From assembly GCA_016715195.1 (NCBI GenBank), contig JADKBB010000005.1, forward strand, positions 89,688-153,687: a DNA stretch of 64,000 nucleotides, written 5' to 3'. Below the pieces are notes generated by a model. The model saw only the letters and a program-made list of their open reading frames with translations, did no database searches and had not been told where the DNA came from. This document shows, piece by piece, positions 24,510 to 32,992 of the stretch. Within the stretch, counting starts at the first letter, position 1. Each line of letters opens with the position of its first letter. Source of the DNA: Candidatus Villigracilis proximus (GTDB lineage Bacteria > Chloroflexota > Anaerolineae > Anaerolineales > Villigracilaceae). Position numbers and translations under genes: made by a program.

Positions 24510-27476
24510 TTAAGGAAGTGTTTCTGTTTCCTGAATTAATGAGCCGCAGCATAGATCGTCTATTTGCAGAAGTTGTACATCTTCCGGCAGGATTAAATTC
24601 TGATATAACGCTTCTGGCACAACCACCACACCTTCCACGAGCAGCGGGGAATTATCCAGTTTGTCAAAGTACAGGGTGTACTTGCCTTTTGTGCCAGTCA
24701 CCTGTGCCAGATCAAAAAATTGATACTGATAATTGACAACCACCACATCGGCAGGGATCAATTTGTCGAGCTCAGACTGTGTATAAATACTGATGTCCAT
24801 TGGCTCGCGCTTGGTTGAAAAAACCTGTGACTTGTCAAAAAAGACAAGATTTTCCTGATCTGATGCGAGATGCAGCATGAGCGGTTCAGGCAGGAATTTT
24901 GCGTCCATCTCCAGATTGTTGGAGGAGGCCGCGCCGCGCATCAGCAGATAATAGGTGCCATCCTCGGGCAGAGTCACGTCAATGCGAAACTGGGTGGCGC
25001 GCGGCACACCGATAAACCCGCCGTTGATCGATCCCCATAAACCGGGCGTGATCATGTTCAAACGATTCCACTTGCTGTCTGAAAAGAATTGAAAGAGCCG
25101 GAACATGGGTGAAAGATAATAAGAGCTTGAGATCAGATCAGGATTGAAGGCCATGATCGTGCTGCTTGGGCGAAAATATGAAGTTGGATTTTGTTTGATA
25201 TACAAATCCAGCGTGGTGCTGCGTTCGTCATCTGTGACCACTGAGAGCCGGTCGTAACTTTTCAGATCGCTTGAGATCATGGAGTAGCGCAGATCGTAGT
25301 AACGGGTTAATTCAAGATTGCGTGAAAGGATCTGAATGAAAGTGTTCCAGCTTGTGTCAATATAAAGCGGCACACGCTCCGCTTTTGGCAGGTCGGTAAA
25401 TTCATACAATGCGTAACTTTCATTCTCCATGATCTTTTTTACATATTCACTGCGTCTGTCCAACTCGGGCAGAATGAAGCGCTCCACCTCACGTAAATAT
25501 TCCTGACCGCCGATCGTGTTCGCCACCAGCTCCTTGTTTACAACAATATATTTCAAATCAATATCGCGCGCGATGTTGACCCACCACGGCTGTTCATAAT
25601 ACATGGCGCGCAGCAGTAAAAAGAATTCATGCTTATTATCCGAGTCACCTGTCAGCCCGTAATAAAAACTTGGCAGGTCAAGATAGTAAATATGAAACTT
25701 GTCTATAAATTTATGTGTCACGCCGTTAATGTCCACGATCTCTTTTGCGGTTTCAGTTGGCGGCAGCACCACCACTTTTCCGGGTGATAATTTAAGCAAC
25801 GCCTCTTTTACTTCTTTCAAAGGCCCCACGGGATAGGGTGTAAGGAAATTATTGAAATCGCCAGAGAAGAAGACTTTGGTATAGGCCGTGTTTGAAAACA
25901 TTGGGATAAGCGCCATAAGAGTCACAACAAGCGGAAGATGACCAGCGCGGGTCAGACGTGCTGTTAGCTGTTTCCAGTTAATTAACTTGTTTCTCCCGTT
26001 GACATTTTCCCGGCGGCGCTGAATATGTGGCGTTGCCCATTTGGCGATTTCGCCCTCGATCCACACCAACGAGATCGGCACCAGCAAACAACCCGTGACG
26101 AACATAATGAATTCAAAGCGATGCGGAAACCGCAAGACCTGCACCACCGTCCCAAACAAGCGGACAACGAGATCGCCCGCCGTGGTCCGCGTGCTGTAGG
26201 CGATATTGCTGATGAATAACATAGTACGATGGAAAGTTGGAAGCCAGCTCGGTTCGGTATATCCAAGCGTAGCCCACATGGAGAAGAATGTGCTTGCATA
26301 CGCCACGATCATGAAAGCACGCAGCGGCTCAGTGTTGAAGATTTCATCGCGTGCGCGTTTGTAAAATAAAGGCATGAACATCAGCGCGGTATAGATCGCA
26401 TTGGCCCAGCGCGGCACCTTGGATAAATAATCGCCTGTGGTCATTTTGTCCATAATGCCGGCCATGTCAAAGGCGAGCAGATGTCCGAGCGAGATCGAGG
26501 CGTCTACGATGAAGTAATAGTCCGCTGGAACGGTCTCAGAGAGATTTGCCACGCCGCGCAAAGCATAAAATTTAACAAATGCTCCGTATGGTGCGAGGGT
26601 AAATAAAGCGAGCATCACAAATGCGCCAATGCTGCGCCAGAAGCGGACTTCCACAAAAAGACGCTTCCAATCCTGCCTGAAGATTTTTATCCCATCCCAC
26701 CACACACGCGGACGATAGATATTGCGCCAGCTGCCTGAACGAATAACACTTATCGCATCCATGATCATGAGGACGGCCACGGTCAACGACATGAATAAGG
26801 CAAATAAGACCAGGTAATGAACAGCAGGATTGAATAATGTAATTAAGCAAGCGGCGGTGATCGGCTTATATGGATTTTTTTGCGGGAAGATCAACCCATA
26901 GGTCATCAGTGCGATTGCGACTGCGTAGAGTGAGAAACCTAAAATTAACGTGTAAAAGTGCGTGATCTTTGCGTAGGTCATAATTAAAAATATGACCAGA
27001 ACAGGCGCGGCCGTGATGGTGTAGATCGTTGCCGCTTTGAATTGCGGCAGAGTTTTGCTTAAGAACCATGCTACAGCCAGGTAACTCCAATATGCTACCA
27101 TCGGGATAACGATCACAATGGCAAAAGGTAAAACCTTGTAATAACGCACCCAGGTTGTATGGAAGGCGTAACGCACACGAAATTCATAGCCGTTCGTTAA
27201 TTGGTTAAACTTCCCGGCGGCTTGATCCAGTAATTGACTGTATGGATTAAAGAACGGAACAAGTTCATCCCCGTTAATGACAGCTTCCCCGCTGAGTATG
27301 ATCGGAATGTTCAGAATGACATTTCTAAACATAACCACAGAAAGCAGGAAATATAAAAGTCCCACCGTTAACGCAATTCTGCGTGCAGGATTTGCGGTGC
27401 TGATTCGCGGAATGCGAAGATGAGAGAAGGTCGTGACCGCTGATTTAGCGGGCAAAGACCTTTTTACGGAGGTCAT
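24510..27476 (-). CDS. Large multi-pass membrane protein with extracellular C-terminal half
   Basis: 988 residues, not recognised with certainty. The first about 560 residues hold roughly ten hydrophobic helices (ALTVGLLYFLLSVVMFRNVI, AFVMLALFTLAPYGAFVKFY, EFIMFVTGCLLVPISLVWIE). The rest is soluble and probably outside (EAVINGDELVPFF and NDELVPFF-type loops, YYLLMRGAASSNNLEMDAKF). The plan resembles large GT-C glycosyltransferases or YfhO-like proteins, but I see no decisive catalytic motif. It overlaps the pyruvyl transferase by 32 bases and has no clear ribosome site, so it is probably coupled. A glycan-assembly role is inferred from neighbours only. Confidence 0.8.
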   Translation of the reverse strand: MTSVKRSLPAKSAVTTFSHLRIPRISTANPARRIALTVGLLYFLLSVVMFRNVILNIPIILSGEAVINGDELVPFFNPYSQLLDQAAGKFNQLTNGYEFRVRYAFHTTWVRYYKVLPFAIVIVIPMVAYWSYLAVAWFLSKTLPQFKAATIYTITAAPVLVIFLIMTYAKITHFYTLILGFSLYAVAIALMTYGLIFPQKNPYKPITAACLITLFNPAVHYLVLFALFMSLTVAVLMIMDAISVIRSGSWRNIYRPRVWWDGIKIFRQDWKRLFVEVRFWRSIGAFVMLALFTLAPYGAFVKFYALRGVANLSETVPADYYFIVDASISLGHLLAFDMAGIMDKMTTGDYLSKVPRWANAIYTALMFMPLFYKRARDEIFNTEPLRAFMIVAYASTFFSMWATLGYTEPSWLPTFHRTMLFISNIAYSTRTTAGDLVVRLFGTVVQVLRFPHRFEFIMFVTGCLLVPISLVWIEGEIAKWATPHIQRRRENVNGRNKLINWKQLTARLTRAGHLPLVVTLMALIPMFSNTAYTKVFFSGDFNNFLTPYPVGPLKEVKEALLKLSPGKVVVLPPTETAKEIVDINGVTHKFIDKFHIYYLDLPSFYYGLTGDSDNKHEFFLLLRAMYYEQPWWVNIARDIDLKYIVVNKELVANTIGGQEYLREVERFILPELDRRSEYVKKIMENESYALYEFTDLPKAERVPLYIDTSWNTFIQILSRNLELTRYYDLRYSMISSDLKSYDRLSVVTDDERSTTLDLYIKQNPTSYFRPSSTIMAFNPDLISSSYYLSPMFRLFQFFSDSKWNRLNMITPGLWGSINGGFIGVPRATQFRIDVTLPEDGTYYLLMRGAASSNNLEMDAKFLPEPLMLHLASDQENLVFFDKSQVFSTKREPMDISIYTQSELDKLIPADVVVVNYQYQFFDLAQVTGTKGKYTLYFDKLDNSPLLVEGVVVVPEALYQNLILPEDVQLLQIDDLCCGSLIQETETLP

Positions 27477-28515
27477 TGAAATAAGCCATCAATTCTTTTC
27501 TTAATGAGGCGCTGCGCTCAAGCAGGTGGGTGCGTACCGAGTCGGAGTTGTTTATTACCTGCGTGATTCCTTCAAATAAGGTTTGTGCAGTGAAGGGCTG
27601 ATTAATGTCGAGTGAATGCTCCAACATGCCTAGATAATCAAGTAATTCGCGTACTTTTACATCGAGGACAAGGTCACAGCCTGAGATGATTGCGGCAACA
27701 TCCTGCGCAGATTGCGGCTCATGGAAGATAAATTCAATTTCAGGAATTCTTTCACGGAAAGCTTTCAACACACTGAGATCGTCGTTGGCTTTGAATTTGC
27801 TTTGCATCGGCAGGGCATGGATCTCAAGTTTCCGACGCTTGTCCATCAGTTGCAGACATTCAGCAAGGCTGGTGACGAATCCTTCCCAGGCATCGCGATT
27901 TTCAATGTCATAGTTAAGATTCAACGCCACACGCAATTTGTTTGATGGCAGTAAAGGTTGCGGGTTGGGTAAAAAAACTTCGGGCGCGTTGGCAAAAACA
28001 GCATCCGGGACACGAATCACTTTACTCGGGGCCAGACCAAGTTTCAGTACAGTTTGAAGCGATTTGTCATCCCGCACAGAGAGAATATCCACTTGATTTA
28101 ATATCCAGCGGGCGAGTCTTTCTCCATTGGGTGTCATGATTGGCCCAACACCGATATTGCTCATCACCACCGGTTTGCGCGCAATTTGTTTTGCAAAAGT
28201 AACTGTTGCGAGGATCATAAAAAGTGTGGAGTATGGATTGCGCCCCACGCTGGCGTAGAGTTCTTTAATGATGCTTCCGCCGCCAAAGAAAGGCAGGTTG
28301 GACGTGATCAGATATTTCAGGAAACGTGGCAGCTCACGTGTGGTATGAAAAGACTCCATACTGAATTGCGGAGTCAGCATGTTTTGCGTGAAAACCGGAT
28401 CATACGAGTTGACCGCGTAACGATGCTCACGGCCAAGCTGCGCAAGAAACGTTTCAAGCAAAAGCTCATCGCCGAGGTTGAATTGTCCATGGGTGCCTAG
28501 AAAGAGTATGTTCAT
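27445..28515 (-). CDS. Polysaccharide pyruvyl transferase family protein with internal deletion
   Basis: 356 residues of the CsaB/WcaK family: NILFLGTHGQFNLGDELLLE, LPFFGGGSIIKE, PVVMSNIGVGPI, VDILSVRDDKSLQTVLKLGL. It would add ketal pyruvate to a surface sugar. Near the C-terminus the family has a segment like VIGMRLHSLIFAAVNGVPLV followed by a YDPKV-type motif. Here the chain jumps from SGCDLVLD straight to VKVRELLDYLGML, so about 20-35 residues are missing in frame around 27660. First gene of the long minus-strand block, with a TAGAAT box six bases before the ATG. Confidence 0.85.
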   Translation of the reverse strand: MNILFLGTHGQFNLGDELLLETFLAQLGREHRYAVNSYDPVFTQNMLTPQFSMESFHTTRELPRFLKYLITSNLPFFGGGSIIKELYASVGRNPYSTLFMILATVTFAKQIARKPVVMSNIGVGPIMTPNGERLARWILNQVDILSVRDDKSLQTVLKLGLAPSKVIRVPDAVFANAPEVFLPNPQPLLPSNKLRVALNLNYDIENRDAWEGFVTSLAECLQLMDKRRKLEIHALPMQSKFKANDDLSVLKAFRERIPEIEFIFHEPQSAQDVAAIISGCDLVLDVKVRELLDYLGMLEHSLDINQPFTAQTLFEGITQVINNSDSVRTHLLERSASLRKELMAYFNDLRKKVFAR

Positions 28516-28521
28516 ATGTTC

Positions 28522-28527
28522 ATTCTA
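28522..28527 (-). promoter_or_regulatory. -10 box for leaderless pyruvyl transferase transcript
   Basis: On the minus strand TAGAAT is followed by exactly six bases (GAACAT) and then the ATG at 28515. No Shine-Dalgarno is visible. The spacing puts the transcript start at or next to the start codon. Same arrangement as at 31618, 34426, 55753 and 56987. Confidence 0.5.
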
Positions 28528-28657
28528 ATGAGTATGTCTGAAAAGAAAACTATCAGAATGATTACAACAGAAAAAAAATTGCAATTATGCAAGGATGGTT
28601 TTTTGGGGAAATATCGGGCGTTATCATCATTTTTAGATGAAATATCGCATGTGACCC

Positions 28658-28685
28658 TTGTCACGAATATAAACAAAGATATAAT
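28658..28685 (+). promoter_or_regulatory. Housekeeping promoter of the ferredoxin gene
   Basis: TTGTCA (28658-28663), 16-base spacer, TATAAT (28680-28685). The start of transcription should fall near 28692, leaving a leader of about 37 bases with AAGGAG before the ATG at 28729. Confidence 0.75.
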
Positions 28686-28728
28686 ACATGTATTAAGTTT
28701 ATTCACAATTCCATAAGGAGTAAATAAA

Positions 28729-29142
28729 ATGACCCACATTATTACCAGTTTGTGCATTCGTGATCGTGGTTGCGTCGAAGTCTGCCCAGTTGAGTGTATC
28801 GTTCCTGGACAAGCCGGAACAGAATGGCCCTGGTTGTACATTGACCCGGATACCTGCATTGATTGCGGCGCTTGCGTCCCTGAATGCCCGTACGCTGCGA
28901 TCTTCCCGGAAGATGAAGTACCTGCTGCCTACACTGCCAAAGGCGGTGAGTACATCAGCAAGGTTGGTCTCACTGGTCACTACGAAGGAACCAATCATCA
29001 TGGCAAGGCAGTTGTGCTTGAGACCACTCGTCAACTCACAGCCGGTGAAACCATCGACCTTACCCCCGACATCAAACCTAATTACGACTTCTTCAAGGGC
29101 GGCCCCGGTTACGCCGCGAAAGACAGCGACACCGGTTCATAA
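28729..29142 (+). CDS. Ferredoxin with two Fe-S cluster sites and C-terminal extension
   Basis: 137 residues. First site CIRDRGCVEVCPVEC, second site CIDCGACVPECP, as in 7Fe/8Fe ferredoxins of the 'Fer4 plus N-terminal cluster' group. Residues about 65-137 form an extension without cysteines (HYEGTNHHGKAVVLETTR and following) that I do not recognise. Cytoplasmic electron carrier. It has its own promoter and terminator and is therefore monocistronic. AAGGAG precedes the ATG. Confidence 0.92.
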   Translation: MTHIITSLCIRDRGCVEVCPVECIVPGQAGTEWPWLYIDPDTCIDCGACVPECPYAAIFPEDEVPAAYTAKGGEYISKVGLTGHYEGTNHHGKAVVLETTRQLTAGETIDLTPDIKPNYDFFKGGPGYAAKDSDTGS

Positions 29143-29155
29143 ATTACAAGTCAAT

Positions 29156-29190
29156 AAAAAAGGTCAGGCACATGTGCCTGACCTTTTTTA
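29156..29190. terminator. Bidirectional terminator between ferredoxin and SEDS gene
   Basis: AGGTCAGGCACA (29161-29172) and its exact complement TGTGCCTGACCT (29173-29184) form a perfect 12-bp stem, with an A-run before and a T-run after. It can end both the ferredoxin transcript and the convergent SEDS-PBP transcript. Confidence 0.92.
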
Positions 29191-31611
29191 TTGACTTAAT
29201 GCTGCTTCCAGCAGACTATCTCCAATATATTCTGCAAGATAGGTATTATTTTCTTCCAATATCACAACCAATGTCAATGGCGTGCCGCCCCAGTCAGGCA
29301 GTGATCCAGCAAGCAGCCAGGTGATGATCGTGTCTTCATCTGCGCTGGCTTGACCGACATTTTGCCAGTAAGGTTTTCCTTCGACGATAAATGAAAGAGC
29401 CGCTTCATTCGCCGCCGATGCCTGAATCACCTCTCTGGGTTGATTCTCAGCTGAAAGCACCACCCATCCCTGCTCGGGCGTGTTGACTGCTGTTGCAATT
29501 CGTGGAGCAGGTGCAATACCCTGATTACTTAACGATGCTGCAGCAATACTCATTTGCAGCGGACTGACTTGCAGGTCTTGTGTGGAGTTGTTTTCTGCGC
29601 TGGATGCAACAGGCATGTTTATGATGGGGGCTTGATAAAAACCCAATCTTTCGTAATAGGCTTTTAATTCCGCTTCACTGGGTGTGATATCTCCATATTG
29701 CGCGCGTATCAGCGGCAGCATGGTTGTGCCGATTGGATATAGCCCTTGTGCGGCGCGGTTAACCAATGGTGCAGATTCGTTTTGAGAAAGCGCTTCACCT
29801 TCATCATCCAGTTTGTTTGGGTCATAAGTTGGATGCGAAGCCATTGCAAGAATCTCACCTGTTTCTGCATTCATGAGAATGATTGCGCCGGTGTGTCCAC
29901 CCAATAACTGATCTGCTTTGGATTGCAGCGGCAGGCTTAAACTTAAGCGTACGTCCAATCCAGGGGGAGGTGTGCCATAAATCAAATGCTCCCACCACAT
30001 CAAAGAGGCGGGGTTTCCCTGTAAGCCGCGCAGATAATCATCCAGTGTGGCTTCCAACCCTGCCTGACCGTATATGGGATGTGTATATCCGGTGATAGGG
30101 CCAAGGTTTGGGTAAAGGTATACGCGTGTAAACGTTCCGCTTTCACCTTCGGTAATGTTAATGGGCTGATTATTTCTGTCGAGCAATTCACCGCGCGGCA
30201 CATAGCGGTCTGCGATGGCGCGGCGCGGATTGTCGGTGCGATTCAGTAGATCTGGTCCGCGGATGATGGCCCACCAGCCGACTGAAACGGCACAGGCGGC
30301 AAGTCCGAGGGCGAGCATGCCTGCCAGTATTGAATATGATTTTGAGTCTTCCAGCGCGGCGGGTTCGCTATCTTCTACATTGCTAATGACAAGCAGAATA
30401 AATAAGGCGATGTATGAGGTTAGTAGTGAGGAGCCGCCGTAGGAAACGAATGGCAAGGTAACGCCGGTAAGCGGGAACAGACGCAGGTTTCCGCCAATAA
30501 TAAGCAGACTTTGAATGCCAAGGTAGGTGACAACGCCCGCCGCAAGATAACGGCGGAATCTATCAGCAGCACGCAGGGAGACGATTAAGCCCCGGGCGAG
30601 AACCAGCCAAATGGTGGCGAGCAGGCCCAGGGTTCCGACCAGACCCGTTTCTTCTGCAATGGCGGAAAAAATAAAATCTGAGATGGCAACCGGCACAAGA
30701 AGCGGGCTTCCCATCCCAAGTCCACGACCGAAAGTGCCGCCATTGGCGATGGCAAGTATGGATTGAACGATCTGATAGGAATTCCCCGATGGGTCTTCCC
30801 ACGGATTGAGCCATCCTTGAACACGAATGTGGATGATGTCGATAAAGAAATATCCAACCACCATGGCTGTCATTAAAAATACAAAAGCACCCAATAAGAC
30901 ACGCCGCTTTCCTGTTGCGAGAAAAATGATGACTGTGAAAATGGAGATAAAAATGGAAGCGGTGCCGAGATCGCGTTGAACGAGCAGCAGCAAAAGTGCC
31001 AGCCCGGTGATGACAAGGGTGGGTACAAGCAGAGGCAGCGAGGAAAGCCGGATGCTAATTCTATCTGCGAGATAGGCGGAGAGATAAATGACGAGTAAAA
31101 GTTTGAGCGGTTCGGATGGTTGAAAATAAACGCCGCAGCATCCAAGCCATAGGCGCGGCCCAAGCCCAAGCGGGTTCGTGCCGAATAATAAGGTAAGCGC
31201 AGTGATAAGCAATCCACTGCTTAATAAAATATATTTGTATCGTCTAAGAAAAGCGAGGTTTTGTGGAACGTAAAGCGCAAGAATAAAAACGATCATGCTG
31301 ATGCCGAGCCAGATGGTCTGACGCAGGCCAAAGGCTTCGTCAAGCCGCCAGATGGTCAGCAATCCCCAGCCGCTTAGAAGCGCTGTCAGCGGCAATAGGT
31401 AGGGGTCGCGTTCGGGTAAATATTTAATGGTTGCGCGATCTGCAAGTGTTGTGAGTACAACCCATGCAAGGAAGCCGATCCAATGTGACAATCGATAATC
31501 CACATCCCAGGAACGTTCGCGCACAGCGGGTGAGAGTGTGAGGATCACTGAATTGACGAACAGGAAATACCCCGCCCAACGTAAAAGGCGGCTTTGGATC
31601 AAATCATGCAT
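29188..31611 (-). CDS. SEDS glycosyltransferase (FtsW/RodA) fused to a degenerate PBP domain
   Basis: 807 residues. Residues about 1-425 are a SEDS polymerase with about twelve helices: LGLGPRLWLGCCGVYFQPSE, PLKLLLVIYLSAYLADR, QIVQSILAIANGGTFGRGLG, FIFSAIAEETGLVGTLGLL, TGVTLPFVSYGGSSLLTSYI. Residues about 440-805 follow the class B PBP plan (one helix, DRYVPRGELLDRNNQPI, TGYTHPIYGQAGLEATLDDY, AIILMNAETGEILAMASHPT). The place of the catalytic SxxK (usually LYPPGSTFKP) reads LYPIGTTMLPLI, and I see no SxN or KTG. The fused partner is therefore probably a non-catalytic regulator of the polymerase. The start has TACCAT six bases upstream. Confidence 0.93.
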   Translation of the reverse strand: MHDLIQSRLLRWAGYFLFVNSVILTLSPAVRERSWDVDYRLSHWIGFLAWVVLTTLADRATIKYLPERDPYLLPLTALLSGWGLLTIWRLDEAFGLRQTIWLGISMIVFILALYVPQNLAFLRRYKYILLSSGLLITALTLLFGTNPLGLGPRLWLGCCGVYFQPSEPLKLLLVIYLSAYLADRISIRLSSLPLLVPTLVITGLALLLLLVQRDLGTASIFISIFTVIIFLATGKRRVLLGAFVFLMTAMVVGYFFIDIIHIRVQGWLNPWEDPSGNSYQIVQSILAIANGGTFGRGLGMGSPLLVPVAISDFIFSAIAEETGLVGTLGLLATIWLVLARGLIVSLRAADRFRRYLAAGVVTYLGIQSLLIIGGNLRLFPLTGVTLPFVSYGGSSLLTSYIALFILLVISNVEDSEPAALEDSKSYSILAGMLALGLAACAVSVGWWAIIRGPDLLNRTDNPRRAIADRYVPRGELLDRNNQPINITEGESGTFTRVYLYPNLGPITGYTHPIYGQAGLEATLDDYLRGLQGNPASLMWWEHLIYGTPPPGLDVRLSLSLPLQSKADQLLGGHTGAIILMNAETGEILAMASHPTYDPNKLDDEGEALSQNESAPLVNRAAQGLYPIGTTMLPLIRAQYGDITPSEAELKAYYERLGFYQAPIINMPVASSAENNSTQDLQVSPLQMSIAAASLSNQGIAPAPRIATAVNTPEQGWVVLSAENQPREVIQASAANEAALSFIVEGKPYWQNVGQASADEDTIITWLLAGSLPDWGGTPLTLVVILEENNTYLAEYIGDSLLEAALSQ

Positions 31612-31617
31612 GTTTCA

Positions 31618-31623
31618 ATGGTA
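31618..31623 (-). promoter_or_regulatory. -10-like box six bases before the SEDS-PBP start
   Basis: Minus strand TACCAT, then TGAAAC, then the ATG at 31611; no ribosome site. Weaker match to the -10 consensus than the other cases, and the gene also follows MTA phosphorylase closely, so read-through is possible. Confidence 0.35.
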
Positions 31624-31655
31624 CATCATTTTTTAGGTTAGGGGAGGAGAAAGGA

Positions 31656-32519
31656 TTAAAAATATTTGCCGATCAAAAGGTCAAGTTTTTGACGCGTTTC
31701 AGCAGGGACTACTTTTGGGTCTGTGATCAGCGCAGCCGCGAGTGATTGTCCGCAGGCACAGGTGCGTTCGTCTTTTAATCCGCGTATCAGGTTAAGGATG
31801 GCGTCTTGTGCTTTTTGGGTGTTTTTATGTAGTGTTTGAATCACCATGTCAACGGTGACGGGGGCTTCATTTTCATGCCAGACATCGTAATCAGTGACAT
31901 GTGCCATGGTGGCGTAGCATAGTTCAGCCTCACGTGCGAGGAATGCTTCCGGGGAGGCGGTCATGCCGATAATGGACATGCCCCATGTTCGGTATGTATT
32001 TGATTCTGCTTTGGTGGAAAAACGCGGTCCTTCAATGGTGATCAATGACCCGCCGCGATGTGTGATCGCGCCGGTAGCACGCACAGCTGATTCCACTTGA
32101 TTTGAAAGCTCACTGCAAAATGGATTGGCCGCTCCAATATGAGCTACGAGTCCATCGCTAAAGAATGTTCGGTCGCGGTCTTTTGTGTGGTCAAAAATAT
32201 CATCCGGGATAACGATATGCCCCGGAGCATAATCTTCACGTAGAGAGCCACAGGCGCTAATGCTAACTACACGTTCCACACCGAGGGATTTTAGCGCGTA
32301 AATATTTGCCCGGTAGGGAACCTCTGTGGGTGAGAGGTGATGCCCGATTCCGTGCCGTGCCAGAAAAGCGATTCGCACGCCTTCCAGCGTGCCAACTGTG
32401 ATCGGTGCGCTCGGCTCTCCAAAAGGAGTATCTATATGATGTTCTTTTACATCCTGCACCCCAGACATGTGATACAAGCCTGAACCGCCAATGATTGCAA
32501 TGGATATATTCTCTGTCAT
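31656..32519 (-). CDS. mtnP: S-methyl-5'-thioadenosine phosphorylase
   Basis: Phosphorolysis of methylthioadenosine to adenine and methylthioribose-1-phosphate (methionine and adenine salvage). 287 residues: IAIIGGSGLYHMSG, RHGIGHHLSPTEVPYRANIY, the SACGSLRE loop, ITIEGPRFSTKAESNTYR, GMTASPEAFLAREAELCYA and VTDYDVW, which favour MTAP over plain purine nucleoside phosphorylase. ATG 32519 overlaps the FHA stop in an ATGA. It is a metabolic gene sitting inside a cell-wall operon. Confidence 0.92.
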   Translation of the reverse strand: MTENISIAIIGGSGLYHMSGVQDVKEHHIDTPFGEPSAPITVGTLEGVRIAFLARHGIGHHLSPTEVPYRANIYALKSLGVERVVSISACGSLREDYAPGHIVIPDDIFDHTKDRDRTFFSDGLVAHIGAANPFCSELSNQVESAVRATGAITHRGGSLITIEGPRFSTKAESNTYRTWGMSIIGMTASPEAFLAREAELCYATMAHVTDYDVWHENEAPVTVDMVIQTLHKNTQKAQDAILNLIRGLKDERTCACGQSLAAALITDPKVVPAETRQKLDLLIGKYF

Positions 32520-32986
32520 TTTTTTTTCTCCAGGCGCTGTGTGGGTTCTATCACTACATTTTCTGAAAGACTGACAATTAATCGCGTTCCCCCGCATACG
32601 ATTTCATCCCCAGAAGTAATGACCGTCGGCATGTTTACGACCGCTTCATTGAGGATCGTCCCATTTGTAGAGGCAAGGTCTTCGAGCCACCACTGCCCGT
32701 GATGATAAGTTAATTGTGCATGACGGGTGGATACGGTATCGTCAGTGAGTGGGATATCACAGCCGGGGTCACGCCCAAGAATGATCTCTGATTGAAAAAA
32801 ATGTTTTACGATTGGGGCTTCGCGTTCGCGCCGAATCATCAAACTGATACCGGGAACACGGCGGTTTGCAAGTGATTGTCCCTGCCTTTGCACTTCACGC
32901 CAAAGCATGTATAAGGCCCATCCAAGAAACCCGTAAAGAGCAAGAGCCATTATCAGCCGCAAGGCCAATACAATTGGACCACTCAT
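32516..32986 (-). CDS. FHA-domain protein with N-terminal membrane helix (FhaB-like)
   Basis: 156 residues: helix about 6-28 (LALRLIMALALYGFLGWALY), then a C-terminal FHA domain with SEIILGRDPGCDIPLTDDTV, STRHAQLTYHHGQWWLED and STNGTILN. FHA domains bind phosphothreonine. The membrane anchor and neighbours recall actinobacterial FhaB/FipA, which works with RodA, PBPA and PknB. No Ser/Thr kinase is in the window. Confidence 0.92.
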   Translation of the reverse strand: MSGPIVLALRLIMALALYGFLGWALYMLWREVQRQGQSLANRRVPGISLMIRREREAPIVKHFFQSEIILGRDPGCDIPLTDDTVSTRHAQLTYHHGQWWLEDLASTNGTILNEAVVNMPTVITSGDEIVCGGTRLIVSLSENVVIEPTQRLEKKK

Positions 32987-32992
32987 CTTGAT

